Assembly (NCBI GenBank): GCA_000750105.3
Contig: JPHH03000059.1
Coordinates: forward strand, 124,001-188,000
DNA: 64,000 bases
Origin: Tolypocladium sp. Sup5 PDA-1
Lineage: Eukaryota > Ascomycota > Sordariomycetes > Hypocreales > Ophiocordycipitaceae
Direction of reading: 5' to 3'
Below the pieces are notes generated by a model. The model did not search any database. It saw only the letters and a list, made by a program, of their open reading frames with translations, and was not told where the DNA came from. Positions 24,726 to 37,229 of this stretch are shown piece after piece. Within the stretch, counting starts at the first letter, position 1. Every line of letters starts with the position of its first letter. The translations under genes and the position numbers were made by a program.

Positions 24726-24850
24726 TTGTGTACGTACGCCTTCTCAATCCCCATCATACTCGTTCATTAGTCCCGCATCCCCATCTTTCGTCCCAACGCT
24801 CACTCATTCATCATCACCGCGCTCGTTTACGAACCCCTTCCCTGGCCACG

Positions 24851-25850
24851 ATGCTGGATTTACGCGTCCTCGTACCGGCCCTTGCGTTCGCTGGCATGGC
24901 CAATGCCCAGGTGGATCTCCGGACCGCTTACTCTTTCGCGGTACTTGCTGGCACGACAGTGAGTAATACCGGTCTCTCGGTGATTAGTGGCAACGTTGGG
25001 GTCGCTCCTGGCACGACCGTATCGGGTTTTCCCCCTGGAGTAATTACGGACGGAGCGATCCATTCGGCAGATGCAGCAGCGATTCAAGCGCAAACCGATG
25101 TGGCGAGCGCCTATACTACAGCGGCTGGGCTATCGCCAACCACCGACCTAACCGGCCAGGACCTAGGCACCCAGACGCTCGTCGCAGGCGTCTATTTCTT
25201 CTCAGACAGTGCTCAGCTTACCGGCACTCTCACCCTAGACGGGCAAGGCAACCCGAACAGTGTCTGGGTCTTCCAGATAGGCTCAACTCTAACAACAGCA
25301 GCCGCTGCTACGGTGCTCCTAGTCAACGGCGGCTCACCTTGCAACGTATTTTGGCAGGTTGGGAGCTCAGCTGCCATCGGAATCTCTACTACTTTTGTCG
25401 GCAACATCCTGGCCCTCACGTCTATTACCGCGGACGCTGATGCGAGCTTCAGCGGGGGTCTTTTCGCCCGCAACGGTGCCGTGACTTTGACTACGGATAC
25501 CGTTCAGGCCGGGATCACCTGTCCCGATACGACTCCTACTTGCACCTACAAGCAGTTTAAATGCGGCTACAACCTAGTCCCTGATCAGGGTAAAGCTTCT
25601 CCATCCCCTGCGAACCATCTCACTGCCCTCTGAACTAGGATCTGACTCCTAGCTAAAAGGATATAATTACACCTACTTGGCCTACGCGGTGAACACAACC
25701 GGTCGAGTTATTCCACCTCTGACGACCCAGCAGCTTGGCCAGGTCCTCTACTACTGCAACGACACGAGCAACCATCTTGTCGGCAACTCGTTCTGCATTG
25801 CCGGCTGCATCACAATGCCCCTGTTCTTTGACGACCAGTGTGCCATGTAG
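24851..25850 (+). CDS. Secreted ice-binding-type protein (DUF3494 family)
   Basis: Two exons, 24851-25589 and 25660-25850 (intron GTAAAG...AAAG, 70 bp, phase 1), give 309 residues. A signal peptide is clear (MLDLRVLVPALAFAGMANA, cleaved before QVDL). The mature part is a textbook DUF3494 fold: FAVLAGTTVSNTG, VISGNVGVAPG, DLTGQDLGTQTLVAGVYFF, LTGTLTLDGQGNPNSVWVFQIGSTL, NVFWQVGSSAAIG, and FSGGLFARNGAVTL. DUF3494 beta-solenoids in snow moulds, diatoms and polar bacteria bind ice or inhibit recrystallisation; some members may act as adhesins. After the solenoid comes a Cys-rich tail of ~65 residues with seven Cys (TCPDTTPTC ... YYCND ... FCIAGC ... DQCAM), unlike the simple ending of most family members. 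Ice binding itself is not proven by sequence. The patchy fungal distribution of the family suggests horizontal acquisition. Confidence 0.9.
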
Positions 25851-27006
25851 GGGCGAGGATATCATTGCCATCTTCACCAGCCCCGTCTACCCGGCCCGGG
25901 ATATAGCTGTTGCTGCTTTTCCGGGGCCATGCTGCAGCCGTAGGGGCAGGTCACAGAATGAGAAAATGGGGAATGAGACATCGGGCTACGTTGTTTGTAG
26001 ACGATTGTATAACGGCGTTGTCTTTCTGTTAGTTGATTCGATCAAGAGCAATCTTGGTACATGTAACAATGCTTGTCCTCGTTTTCCTTGTTTTCCTCGC
26101 CCATCATATAGGAGGCGCCTTGCCTCGGCCTTTTTTTTTGTCTTTTTCAGAGATGCATAATGGCATCGCTATTCCCTGGGCCTCGTGGCCATTCTACGAC
26201 CGGAACGCGATATATCAAAGCGACTCAGTGAGGTAGCAAGCTCGCTTCGGGAAGGGCCGGAACGCCGAATCCAGAGGCTCAGCGCCCTCGCGGGTCCAAG
26301 GGGAGTTGGGGACGGTCATGCACTGCATTGAGCGCTGTTGATTGTTGTTGATTTCATGATACCTTCCGACGACGTCAGCCAATGCCACGAATGGTCCGCG
26401 CACCCCTGCCCTCAGCCTTGCCGACAGACTAATTAGGTGGCAGGTCCACTGCCCAGAAAAGGGCCTCTACGGAGTAGAGTCTGACGTTACCCAATGACCT
26501 AGCCTCAGCCTCGCGCGCCGTCCTATCCACCATCCATCCATCCGCTCCTCTCACCCAGCATAGCGCTCTGCCCGACAACCGTGCTTCTCTGCCTGCGCTC
26601 GGCCTTTGCTGCGGGCTGGACTTGGCTGGTGAATTCCCCCCCCTCATCCTCCCTTTGCCACGCGCACGACGGCGGTGCTGATGGTGGTGGTTTCCTGACG
26701 CAGCCGCGAGCTTTCCGGCGATACTCCTCGATACCGAGCAACCCCCCACCCCCCCCCCCCCCCCCCCCCCCCCCCTCGGAGACGACGAACGAAGCTTCTG
26801 CTTGGGAACGGGGCGCTTTGTCCAGTCAGACGCGTCCACGAGGAAAAAGGGGGATACTGTTTTTCTGGCGACCGGCGCGGAATACGAAGTCGGGGGCGTT
26901 TTGCTGCGTCCTCTGTTTGTTCGAGAGCCCACACCACCCGCCACCCGCGCGACGACACCACACACGACACCGCACACACGCACACACAGACTACGGCCGG
27001 CCCATC
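25851..27006. other. intergenic, with long poly-C tract
   Basis: No gene supported. Contains the TACGGAGTA motif at 26468 and, shortly before the next gene, the C homopolymer listed separately. Confidence 0.5.
26749..26775. repeat. 27-base C homopolymer
   Basis: An uninterrupted run of 27 C, preceded by six C and one A, lies ~230 bp upstream of the next start codon. On the minus strand it is a G-run able in principle to form G-quadruplexes. Its exact length is prone to sequencing and replication error. Confidence 0.9.
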
Positions 27007-27607
27007 ATGGCCCAACAGCCGTCCACCCCCGTCAAAGTGCCCTCCTCGGCCGCAAACTACACGCCCGCGACGCTGGACCCGGACCTGCGGTCGCAAATAA
27101 ACACGGTGCTGCTGCGCGACGGGCACGTCGCCAAGTACGTTTTGCTGCTCTCTCCCTCTCTCTCTCCCAAGCCGCTCGCCACTAGCCATAAAGACGGGGT
27201 TCGCCACCGGGCGCAGTCAGGGAACAATGTAGCTAACGCGGCGCAGGATCCAGGAAGCCCTCCTCCACGCCCTCAACTCCCACCCCTCCAACTGGCCCAC
27301 GGCCGTGCAGGCCCACGCCCTCACCCTCCTGCGCGACGGCGACGTGAGCACCTATCCCGCCCTCCTGCGCCGCGTCCTCGACGACGTCCGCGCCGCCTCC
27401 TCCTCCTCCTCCTCCACCGCCGCCGCCTCCGCCAAGAACGGCAGCAAGACGCCCAACGGCGACACGCCCAGAAAAGTAAACGGCACCTCCGCAGGCACAG
27501 CGGGAGGGGGAGGCCTCGCGCTGCCCGAGGCCGTCATCGAAGAAGCCCTGCGCGTTGCGCGCGAGAGCCTCGAGGCCGTCTGCGAGATTGAGGACGCGGG
27601 CAGTTGA
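27007..27607 (+). CDS. Small protein of unknown function
   Basis: Two exons, 27007-27134 and 27247-27607 (intron GTACGT...GCGCAG), give 162 residues. I do not recognise a named family. The N-terminal ~95 residues look folded and helical (LDPDLRSQINTVLLRDGHVAK, then IQEALLHALNSHPSNW and HALTLLRDGDVSTYPALLRRVLDDV). A low-complexity Ser/Ala/Gly linker follows, and a final amphipathic helix (LPEAVIEEALRVARESLEAVCEIED) closes the protein. Exon 1 ends in AA and exon 2 supplies G ATC CAG, restoring a continuous helix across the junction, which supports the model. No signal peptide or membrane helix is present. It precedes CDC48 convergently. Confidence 0.72.
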
Positions 27608-28417
27608 CTCTCGCTGAGGTGAAAGGGGGGAGAACAAAGCAGGACGAGGACAATACCAGAAAGGCGAGACGGCGGCGTGGAAGCACGGAATCCTTCCACA
27701 AGCAGAGCATCAGGCTCCGACGGTGGGAGGAGTCTATACTCGAGAGAGGGCCGAGTACCGGGCGACACGACAAATACACCATGACAAAAACCAAACTGTC
27801 ACAAACAACCACAAGGTCAAGGGCCCAAGCAAAGGATCTGGATACAGCAGGGGCCATCTCGTCCGCGAACCACGGACGGGGCGACGCCCGAGGGGATGGG
27901 GCGGGATATATCAAAGGGGCCCTGAACCACCAAGCATGAGTAGACGCAAATACAATCCATCTTGACGAGCTTCTCATCTGATTGCACTCTTTGCTGTTGC
28001 ACCTGATATCGTCACATCACAGCTTAGGTACACAAGACCATTTCATGAGGGAATCAATTGCGCGTCTATCAAGCTACCCTACGTCCACCCGCTCCCTTGA
28101 CAGGGGAGCCTGCCAAATTACCTGCAAACTGCGTCACGAAAGAAGCCTCTGCCACCGTCTCGCGTCAAAAGCGACCTGGTGCGTGCCGAGCGGCAGACGT
28201 CTAGCGTGCCACGATTCGAGTTCAATCCATTGCCTCTGCCGCCCACTCTACCGTTTCTACCAACTCCCGGAGCCCAAATAGCTGCCAACAAAAACGTCAT
28301 GGGTAAAAGATCAATCTTTCTCCACTAGCTGTGTGCCTAAAGCCGATGCAGATGTACGAGTGAGGAAACCTAGAATACAGGGACCAGCGCCGTGTCCTAA
28401 AAAGGCAGCCAGCCGGC
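27608..28417. other. intergenic between convergent genes
   Basis: 810 bp of shared 3' flank between the small unknown gene and CDC48. No element was identified. Confidence 0.5.
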
Positions 28418-31178
<2,761 letters not shown>

Positions 31179-32865
31179 CTCGTCTTGGGTGCTTCGGCGA
31201 AGCTGTTGTTCGGCTCGGAGAGGGTGGAAACGTGGCCGAGACCGGGCAAGGCACAAGTGCGGGAGGGGGACAGACTCGCTGCGTTCACTGGGATAGAAAC
31301 GCAGAAGCCTCGAACAGAAGAGAGAGGCTGCGGGAGAGGGCTTGTCGGGGGAGTCAAGTTGGGGGGGGGATGGAGGAGAGAGGGTGAGGTTGGAAGTGTT
31401 TGGAGAGAGCGAGAGATGCCAGCAATGAGGCCGCAGAGGTAGGTACAAAGTTACCTGCTCAGTGCATTACTCACCTGGGCGACGGCGAGCGACGTCTAGC
31501 GCGGGCCAATGATATCACCGTCTGCCCTGAGCCGGAGCGGAACATCGATGATGCGGGGGCGTTACGTCGGCCCTGGGGAGCTCAGGCCGCTACAAAGAGC
31601 CACTGCCGCCACCTGGCACCAGCCGGGAGCTACAGCAGGGGCGGGCGCTGGCGATAAGTGGAAGCTTCTGTCGCCTTCCACCCGCTGACGCGACGATTGC
31701 AGGCCGTTAGGCAACTGGGAGGACGCGCACACGGTGAGGCAGCGGGCAAACAGCCTGCCTGGCAGCCCAGCCATGCAGCCAAACTGGGAGCAAGTAGCAG
31801 AAGCAATGCATCTCCACCATCTCAATTGAAGTCGTAGGTCTGAACTACCTTGTCCGTTGGTTCCGTTTCCTTTGTTGGCTGTACTTTGCACCTGCATGAC
31901 TGTCGTTTGCGGGTGCATGTAGACTCCTCACCCTCTTCTCCAACCTCGACGATGCAGTCACCGACACGCTTGCACCACTGCAATTTACGCTCCCTAAAGT
32001 ACCGTGAGAGGCAGATTACAATGCACGTTATTCCGGTTGCACAGGTAATTCAGAAGGCGCATGTACCCGGCCATGGATGATTCTTCTCACTGCTCCTGTC
32101 CGTGCTCCTCAACTCCCTCGCGACCAGCACCCCAAGACGTATCCATCCGTGCTTGTCCTGTTCAGCTCAAGATTCTGTATGTGCGAATCCTCTCTTGTCC
32201 AAAAGGATGTACGAGGTAGATCGGGGCTTGCTACTTTCATGGAGCCGGGACGCAAGTCTGTCCAAGGTGTGATGTAGTGGCAGTGGCCCCCAGCGAACCT
32301 CGGCATCATCGGGGTTGAGGAGGACCTGCCTCGTGATGGCTTACGGACATGCTGGACCCAAATTGACGAACCCGGTCTGTACAGGCTCGTGAGTAAGGTA
32401 TGAATGCCAGTACCAACAAGCAATGGTCGCCGGCGATGCGAGGGGCCGTGACCCAACGCCATCGGACCATGCTGCAGGGAGAGAACAAAGCCGGGAGCTC
32501 AGTGATAGCCGTGGGCTGCAAGTGCAAGATATTCGGTGCCAGCAGCTTATTGGAAGCCCTATATACAGCAGCTTCCTCGTTCCGGATGAGTAGGGACTTT
32601 TGATGGTGCTCTCATACACGACGGCCTGTACTTCGGCATCTCTCAAGCACACACCTCTGGCTCACAGAACACATTGATATCTGAACTAGCATTCAAATCA
32701 CAAGCACTCGATTGGACAGTGTTCTCTCGCCTCAAATCAATGTCCTGCACGACTCTCTCTCGACCACTGGCGAATAATATCCCCACGATCCTCAGCGATG
32801 GCTACATCTCCCGAGACGACTGCAACCGTCTCTCATGCAACTCGACCCCCAGAGGAGAACAAAGA
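31179..32865. other. divergent intergenic region between CDC48 and a 2EXR gene
   Basis: About 1.7 kb holding both promoters. No further gene is supported. No obvious proteasome-type control element was spotted near CDC48, but I did not search exhaustively. Confidence 0.5.
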
Positions 32866-33804
32866 ATGACGACAGAGCCGGCGTTCCATCACTTTCCCCA
32901 GCTTCCCCCGGAACTGCAAACCAAGACCTGGGCCTTTGCGGCTGCTGACCCCTTGCCATCTCCCGGTGCCCACTTCTTCACACTCTTCGATACCGTGGCC
33001 GACGACACCATATCTTTAATATGGCAGACCGCTCTTAACCGTACCGCCGGCGACGACCTCCTTCTCGCCGCGCCCCGCGTCGAGCCGTTCAGCCGTGAAC
33101 GCCTCTCCTGGACCGAGTCGAACAAGTCGGCATACCTGGTCGACAGGCAAAGTGGGCTGTGGACTGCCTGCAAGACTTCTCGGACGGTTATGCAGAGACT
33201 GGCAAACACGGCGAACCAGACTTGCTCGCAAGCTTCCGTCACTCACAAGATCAGGACCGGAAGCTGGAACCTGCACCTGACTGTCTTCCCCGAGATGGAC
33301 CTCATCTGCATCCAGCCGTGGACGTATTGGACGTCTATGGTCAAGGATATGGACAGCTTTGCCAGACAGAGCAAAGCATGGTGGCCAGGATTCAAGACCC
33401 CTCACATTGCCCTGGAGTTTGATCCCGCGTGGCTGGCCAAACACGATCCAGCCAACTTGTCCAAGCCCGGCGGCCTGAGCCGGCTGGAGGCATTCGCGGT
33501 CATCTGCGTACAGAATGCATTCAGGTCCGTGTATTTGTCACTGGAGCATCTTTGGTTCATAGATTACACTATTCGCCGGCGGCCCGCAGCCGACCTCCTG
33601 GGTAGGGATACCCGCCAGTTCCTCGGAAACGGGTTCCGCTTCGTGGAGGTGACGGAAGATGACTCCGGCTGGGACCTCAGCTCGACCGGCGTTTTCCACT
33701 GGCTACGTCAGGTGCGTGATTCCGTACCGGACCGGGAAACGCCTACGGAGGTTGGGCGGCACGTCACCTTTGGAGTTCTCGCTTGTGAAAAGTTGGATGC
33801 GTAA
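32866..33804 (+). CDS. 2EXR-domain protein, copy A
   Basis: A single frame of 312 residues from the ATG at 32866. The opening FHHFPQLPPELQTKTWAFAA is the 2EXR (F-box-like) signature that begins a large family of fungal proteins, usually of unknown function. Shared blocks with the copies at 34134 and 37230 are clear: AHFFTLF, LSWTESNKSAYLVD, GLWTACKTSR, FPEMDLICIQPW, HIALEFDP, LWFIDYTIRRR, and the C-terminal VTFGVLACEKLDA. An upstream frame extension exists but starts in sequence without similarity to the paralogue, so the ATG directly before the domain is preferred. Role unknown; F-box-like starts have prompted speculation about ubiquitin ligase adaptors, which the sequence alone does not show. 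Confidence 0.82.
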   Translation: MTTEPAFHHFPQLPPELQTKTWAFAAADPLPSPGAHFFTLFDTVADDTISLIWQTALNRTAGDDLLLAAPRVEPFSRERLSWTESNKSAYLVDRQSGLWTACKTSRTVMQRLANTANQTCSQASVTHKIRTGSWNLHLTVFPEMDLICIQPWTYWTSMVKDMDSFARQSKAWWPGFKTPHIALEFDPAWLAKHDPANLSKPGGLSRLEAFAVICVQNAFRSVYLSLEHLWFIDYTIRRRPAADLLGRDTRQFLGNGFRFVEVTEDDSGWDLSSTGVFHWLRQVRDSVPDRETPTEVGRHVTFGVLACEKLDA

Positions 33805-34133
33805 AACCGCACGAGATCATCATTGGGGAGGCGCTCTTCGTACGTCTACAGTGTCCCACGGGGCGAAAGTAGTAGGATGGATGGCTGCCACATGTTTGTC
33901 AGCTTGATAGAGCAAATAAAGAGCACAGTCACTGGCACTCAAGGTTTGTTCGGTAAACAGGTCGGGCCGAGCAATAACCCAACATTCACAGCTCAGGGAC
34001 CTTGGGCCAGGTGTCAAGCTGTCGTGTGCCTGTCTTCAACACAAGTTCCTGATCCGCGTACCTTCTCACAAAACTTGCCTCCCGTCACCCGTTCACCCGT
34101 CGACATCCACGCACTGCCAGTCTCAACAAAACA
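33805..34133. other. intergenic between 2EXR copy A and its decayed paralogue
   Basis: 329 bp of spacer; nothing identified. Confidence 0.5.
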
Positions 34134-34829
34134 ATGGCTCAGACCGTCAGGACGTTCCATCCGTTCCCCCGAATGCCCCCAGAGCTGCAAGTCGAGGTCT
34201 GGGCTGGGCAGTCGCCCTGCGACCGGATCCTCGCCGGGCACCTGGGGTACACGTCTTCAGCATCCTCAACTCGGCACAGGCTAGCACAGACGGCCTGAAA
34301 GAGTTTGTTCTGGGGCCCTATGGTGGCGTGGCGGCTACCCTGGCGGCTCCTCGCGTTGACAGGAACAGGCCTGAGTCCATGTCCTGGACCGAATCGAACC
34401 CGTCAACGTACCTGATCGACAGCGGCCTCTGGACAGCTTGTAAAGCTTCCCGGCGGGCAATGGAGAGGCGATACACCAGAAGTGATCGGACCACCCAAGC
34501 TCCAGCTCATGACGGGTCCTCGGATGGCCCGCCAAGTGTCTCATTGACGCAAAGTTTCACCTCGGAGGCGGGCCCGCGATATCTCACGAACGTTCCCTCA
34601 GATTGACCTATTCTTTGTGCAGAACTGGACCCAGTTTGATGACGGCGACCTTTGGTCCGGATTCCGCAGGGTTGGAGATAGTCTGATAGAGAAGCCTTCG
34701 CTCTGCATACTCTTACATGTGTCTTCGTTCCATGCGAGTGCCTGCCCGTCGTTGCTCGATACGGTCCGAAGTTATTCGCAAGTTTCCGAGCAATGGTGGC
34801 ATAGTGTCACCCAGGTCTGCTACTCTTAG
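34134..34829 (+). pseudogene. decayed 2EXR-domain gene
   Basis: Begins like its paralogues (MAQTVRTFHPFPRMPPELQVEVW) at 34134, then shifts frame near 34200. It continues in a second frame with VHVFSILNSAQA, MSWTESNPSTYLID and GLWTACKASRRAMERRY, all matching the intact copies. Near 34570 it shifts back to the first frame (FPQIDLFFVQNWTQFDDGD, equivalent to FPEMDLICIQPW in copy A) and stops at 34829 before the HIALEFDP and IDYTIRRR blocks. Two indels and loss of the C-terminal half argue for a pseudogene. A sequencing error could explain one shift but not the missing end. Confidence 0.75.
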
Positions 34830-35191
34830 TCCACTGCATTTGCAGCACACGCATCTAAGGAACCGACGTACCAAAGCCAGTCTCGGCACAATGGCAGTCG
34901 GCGTAACGTTCGTCGACTCCCTGGGAACTAAATAACTTGATGGAAACGCGGGGTTTCATGTGCATAATGAGGCCATCTGAGTCGACAACCTAGGCTCTCC
35001 ACCTTTAGCCGCGGTCCTTCGATGCGGGACAACTAGGTGACCCCAGATATTCCTGGCAACTTCATTGACGACTCAACCTCAGCAATACACATTACTCGTG
35101 CCCAAAGCCATACGTCTGTGTTGCTGTTATAATCTGTGAAGCATTTACTCTGCTGTTTTGAAAGGAACAACATTTGACCCCTTGGTTAGCG
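34830..35191. other. intergenic upstream of the crotonase gene
   Basis: About 360 bp following the pseudogene remnant, presumably carrying the promoter of the crotonase gene. No element recognised. Confidence 0.45.
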
Positions 35192-36040
35192 ATGGCCGAC
35201 AACGAGCCCCAGGCTGTTTGTGTAAGCACGACCGTGGACGGCATCACAACCATCACGCTCAACCGCCAGCATCGCAAAAACGCCGTCAACCCTGCCACGG
35301 CAAAGAAGCTGGCGGCCGCATTCACAGCATTTGAGCAAGATCCGGGCCAGAAAGTCTGCGTGTTCCACGGCGCCAATGGGACCTTTTGCGCCGGCTTTGA
35401 CCTCCACGAGCTGGCCAAGTCTGGCTCCGGGGCGTCGGAACACACCGAGTACGCCGAATACGTTACAGACGCAGACAAACACAGGCAGGGGGAAAACGCC
35501 GCGCCGATGGGCCCGTCGAGGATGCAGCTCAGCAAGCCGGTCATCAGCGCCGTGTCGGGCTATGCAGTCGCCGGAGGGCTGGAGCTGTCTCTCCTGGGCG
35601 ACATGCGCGTCGCCGAGGAAGACGCCATATTCGGCGTCTTTTGCCGTCGATGGGGCGTGCCGCTCATCGACGGCGGCACAGTTCGCCTCCAAGCCATCGT
35701 CGGCCTCGGTCGAGCAATGGACATGATTCTCACTGGTCGGCCCGTTGCGGCGCAGGAAGCGTTGCAGTTTGGCCTGGTGAACCGGGTTGTTCCCAAGGGC
35801 AAGGCGCTCGAGGAGGCAACCAAGCTCGCGAAGCAGCTGCTTGCGTTTCCACAGGCCTGCATGAGCGTGGACCGCGCGAGCTGTTATTACGCCGCCTATA
35901 ACGCGGCGTCATTCGAGGATGCCATGAGCAACGAGTTCAACAACGGCATCAAAGTGGTCACCAAGGAGAGCGTCCAGGGAGCGTCGAGGTTTAGCGGGGG
36001 AGCAGGACGGCACGGTGCATTCAACAGCTCCAAGGTTTAA
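35192..36040 (+). CDS. Enoyl-CoA hydratase/isomerase (crotonase) family protein, atypical active site
   Basis: A single frame of 282 residues beginning MADNEPQAVCVSTTVDGITTITLNRQHRKNAVN. The crotonase fold is clear: the first oxyanion-hole block GANGTFCAGFDLHEL and the second SGYAVAGGLELSLLGDMRVA. The Glu equivalent to the first catalytic Glu of rat crotonase (GGGCEL) is kept in GGLEL. The second (in FGQPEI) is replaced: the segment here reads FGVFCRRWGVPLIDGGTVRL. The enzyme is therefore probably not a standard beta-oxidation hydratase; an isomerase, hydrolase or other acyl-CoA activity is possible. That subgroup sequence is common in bacterial crotonases (recalled, not searched). No clear C-terminal peroxisomal signal is present (ends SSKV). 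It sits between 2EXR family members. Confidence 0.85.
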   Translation: MADNEPQAVCVSTTVDGITTITLNRQHRKNAVNPATAKKLAAAFTAFEQDPGQKVCVFHGANGTFCAGFDLHELAKSGSGASEHTEYAEYVTDADKHRQGENAAPMGPSRMQLSKPVISAVSGYAVAGGLELSLLGDMRVAEEDAIFGVFCRRWGVPLIDGGTVRLQAIVGLGRAMDMILTGRPVAAQEALQFGLVNRVVPKGKALEEATKLAKQLLAFPQACMSVDRASCYYAAYNAASFEDAMSNEFNNGIKVVTKESVQGASRFSGGAGRHGAFNSSKV

Positions 36041-37229
36041 TGTGATTATTACCTTAGGATATGATTCATCCACTTTTCAAGCGCTGCTTCCCTCCAACGT
36101 ACTAGCGAAGGATCGAGCCGAATAAATAGAGAACAATGCGAGACTGAGGGTGGTAGACGCGGTTGGCGTCGAGGGCCAACGAGCGGTTGGGATACGCAAG
36201 TCGGAGCTCATGTGGAGCTTGGTGTGCAGGGCGTAGGCTTGAGCATGTAGTCGAATCAAAGCGTCAGATTGGAATTATTTGAGCGGCGACATCTCTGCAG
36301 ATGCATTGATATCGGCATGGCAGTCCCGGACGCGGTGACCAGAATCTACCCGCCCAGCTGGGTGGCAGATGCGGAGCCAGGTGGCCAACGAAGTCGGACT
36401 CTGCACCTCCTGAGACCTGGTGATCTATAACCAGAGCCAACACAAAGACGCCTCTAATTGGACCGTCTCGGAGCGTCAAAGCTGCCATGTGGCTTACAGC
36501 CAAGTCTCCTTTGGGTGATGTACCTTGGCAAGCTGCAATTTGACTTCCCGGGCGTTGATATTGGTTCTCGGTGAGAACATCTCTTCATGTCGATGCCCCT
36601 GACGCGTGTCTGCTGCGAGCAAGCTTTTTTCCAAGATTTTATTGACTTTGGATCAAGCTTTGTACACACCTCCATGGCCGCGATGGATCCGCCGGTCCGC
36701 CATGGACATTCACCATGCCCGATGCCCCGTCGTCCAAGCGGCCCGTCCTGTTTGCAGTAGGCATCCCAAATCAGGATGAGCATGGGTGTTTGAGGTCGTC
36801 TGTTCAGCAGCGGTCCTCGGTGAAACAAGGCTGGCTGGATGAGTTTCGCTGATCGGCGAGTGCTCAGTGTCTGGTGCACAGAGGGAGGCGGAAAAGGTTA
36901 ACGTCTGGCTTGCATGGGGGCGCTTCCATCCACCTCTTTGGAGGCAAAGTCAAATCTCGACATGTGAACAAGTTGACTGATTTCCTAGAGCGCCGTTCGG
37001 TGTCAATAACGTATAAAGAGCGTCTAATCCCCCAGCTCAGAAGCGTGAAGAAGCTTTGTCGACACTCAAAGAGCATCTGCACTCCCACCCCCTTTGTCAC
37101 TGACGACGTCGTTCAACTCACCCGGCGCCTGATCTCGTTCACGTACAAAAGATCTCCTCACCTCTTCACCCCCCGGTCTCTCGTTACTGAAGCTTGTTGT
37201 CGTCATACCTGGAATCAACGTCCGTGGTC
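36041..37229. other. intergenic between crotonase gene and 2EXR copy B
   Basis: 1.2 kb without a supported gene. Frames at 36454-36879 (minus) and 36874-37563 (plus) have no domains and the second overlaps the 2EXR gene in another frame; both were set aside. Confidence 0.5.

Larger units (their letters stand above)
16087..24850. other. long gene-free stretch
   Basis: Nearly 9 kb without a credible protein gene, tRNA or transposon. Frames up to about 330 codons occur (for example 19331-20329) but are Pro/Ser/Arg/His-rich, without domains or codon-usage continuity, as expected for GC-rich non-coding DNA. The first ~450 bp form the ABC transporter upstream region. Short repeats are present: GCTGCT runs near 19146, GGC runs near 17697, and six GGTACC palindromes between 17261 and 19979. 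No transposase, reverse transcriptase, long terminal repeat or strong AT bias of the RIP kind was seen. It could hold lncRNAs or regulatory DNA; nothing specific can be supported. Confidence 0.6.
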
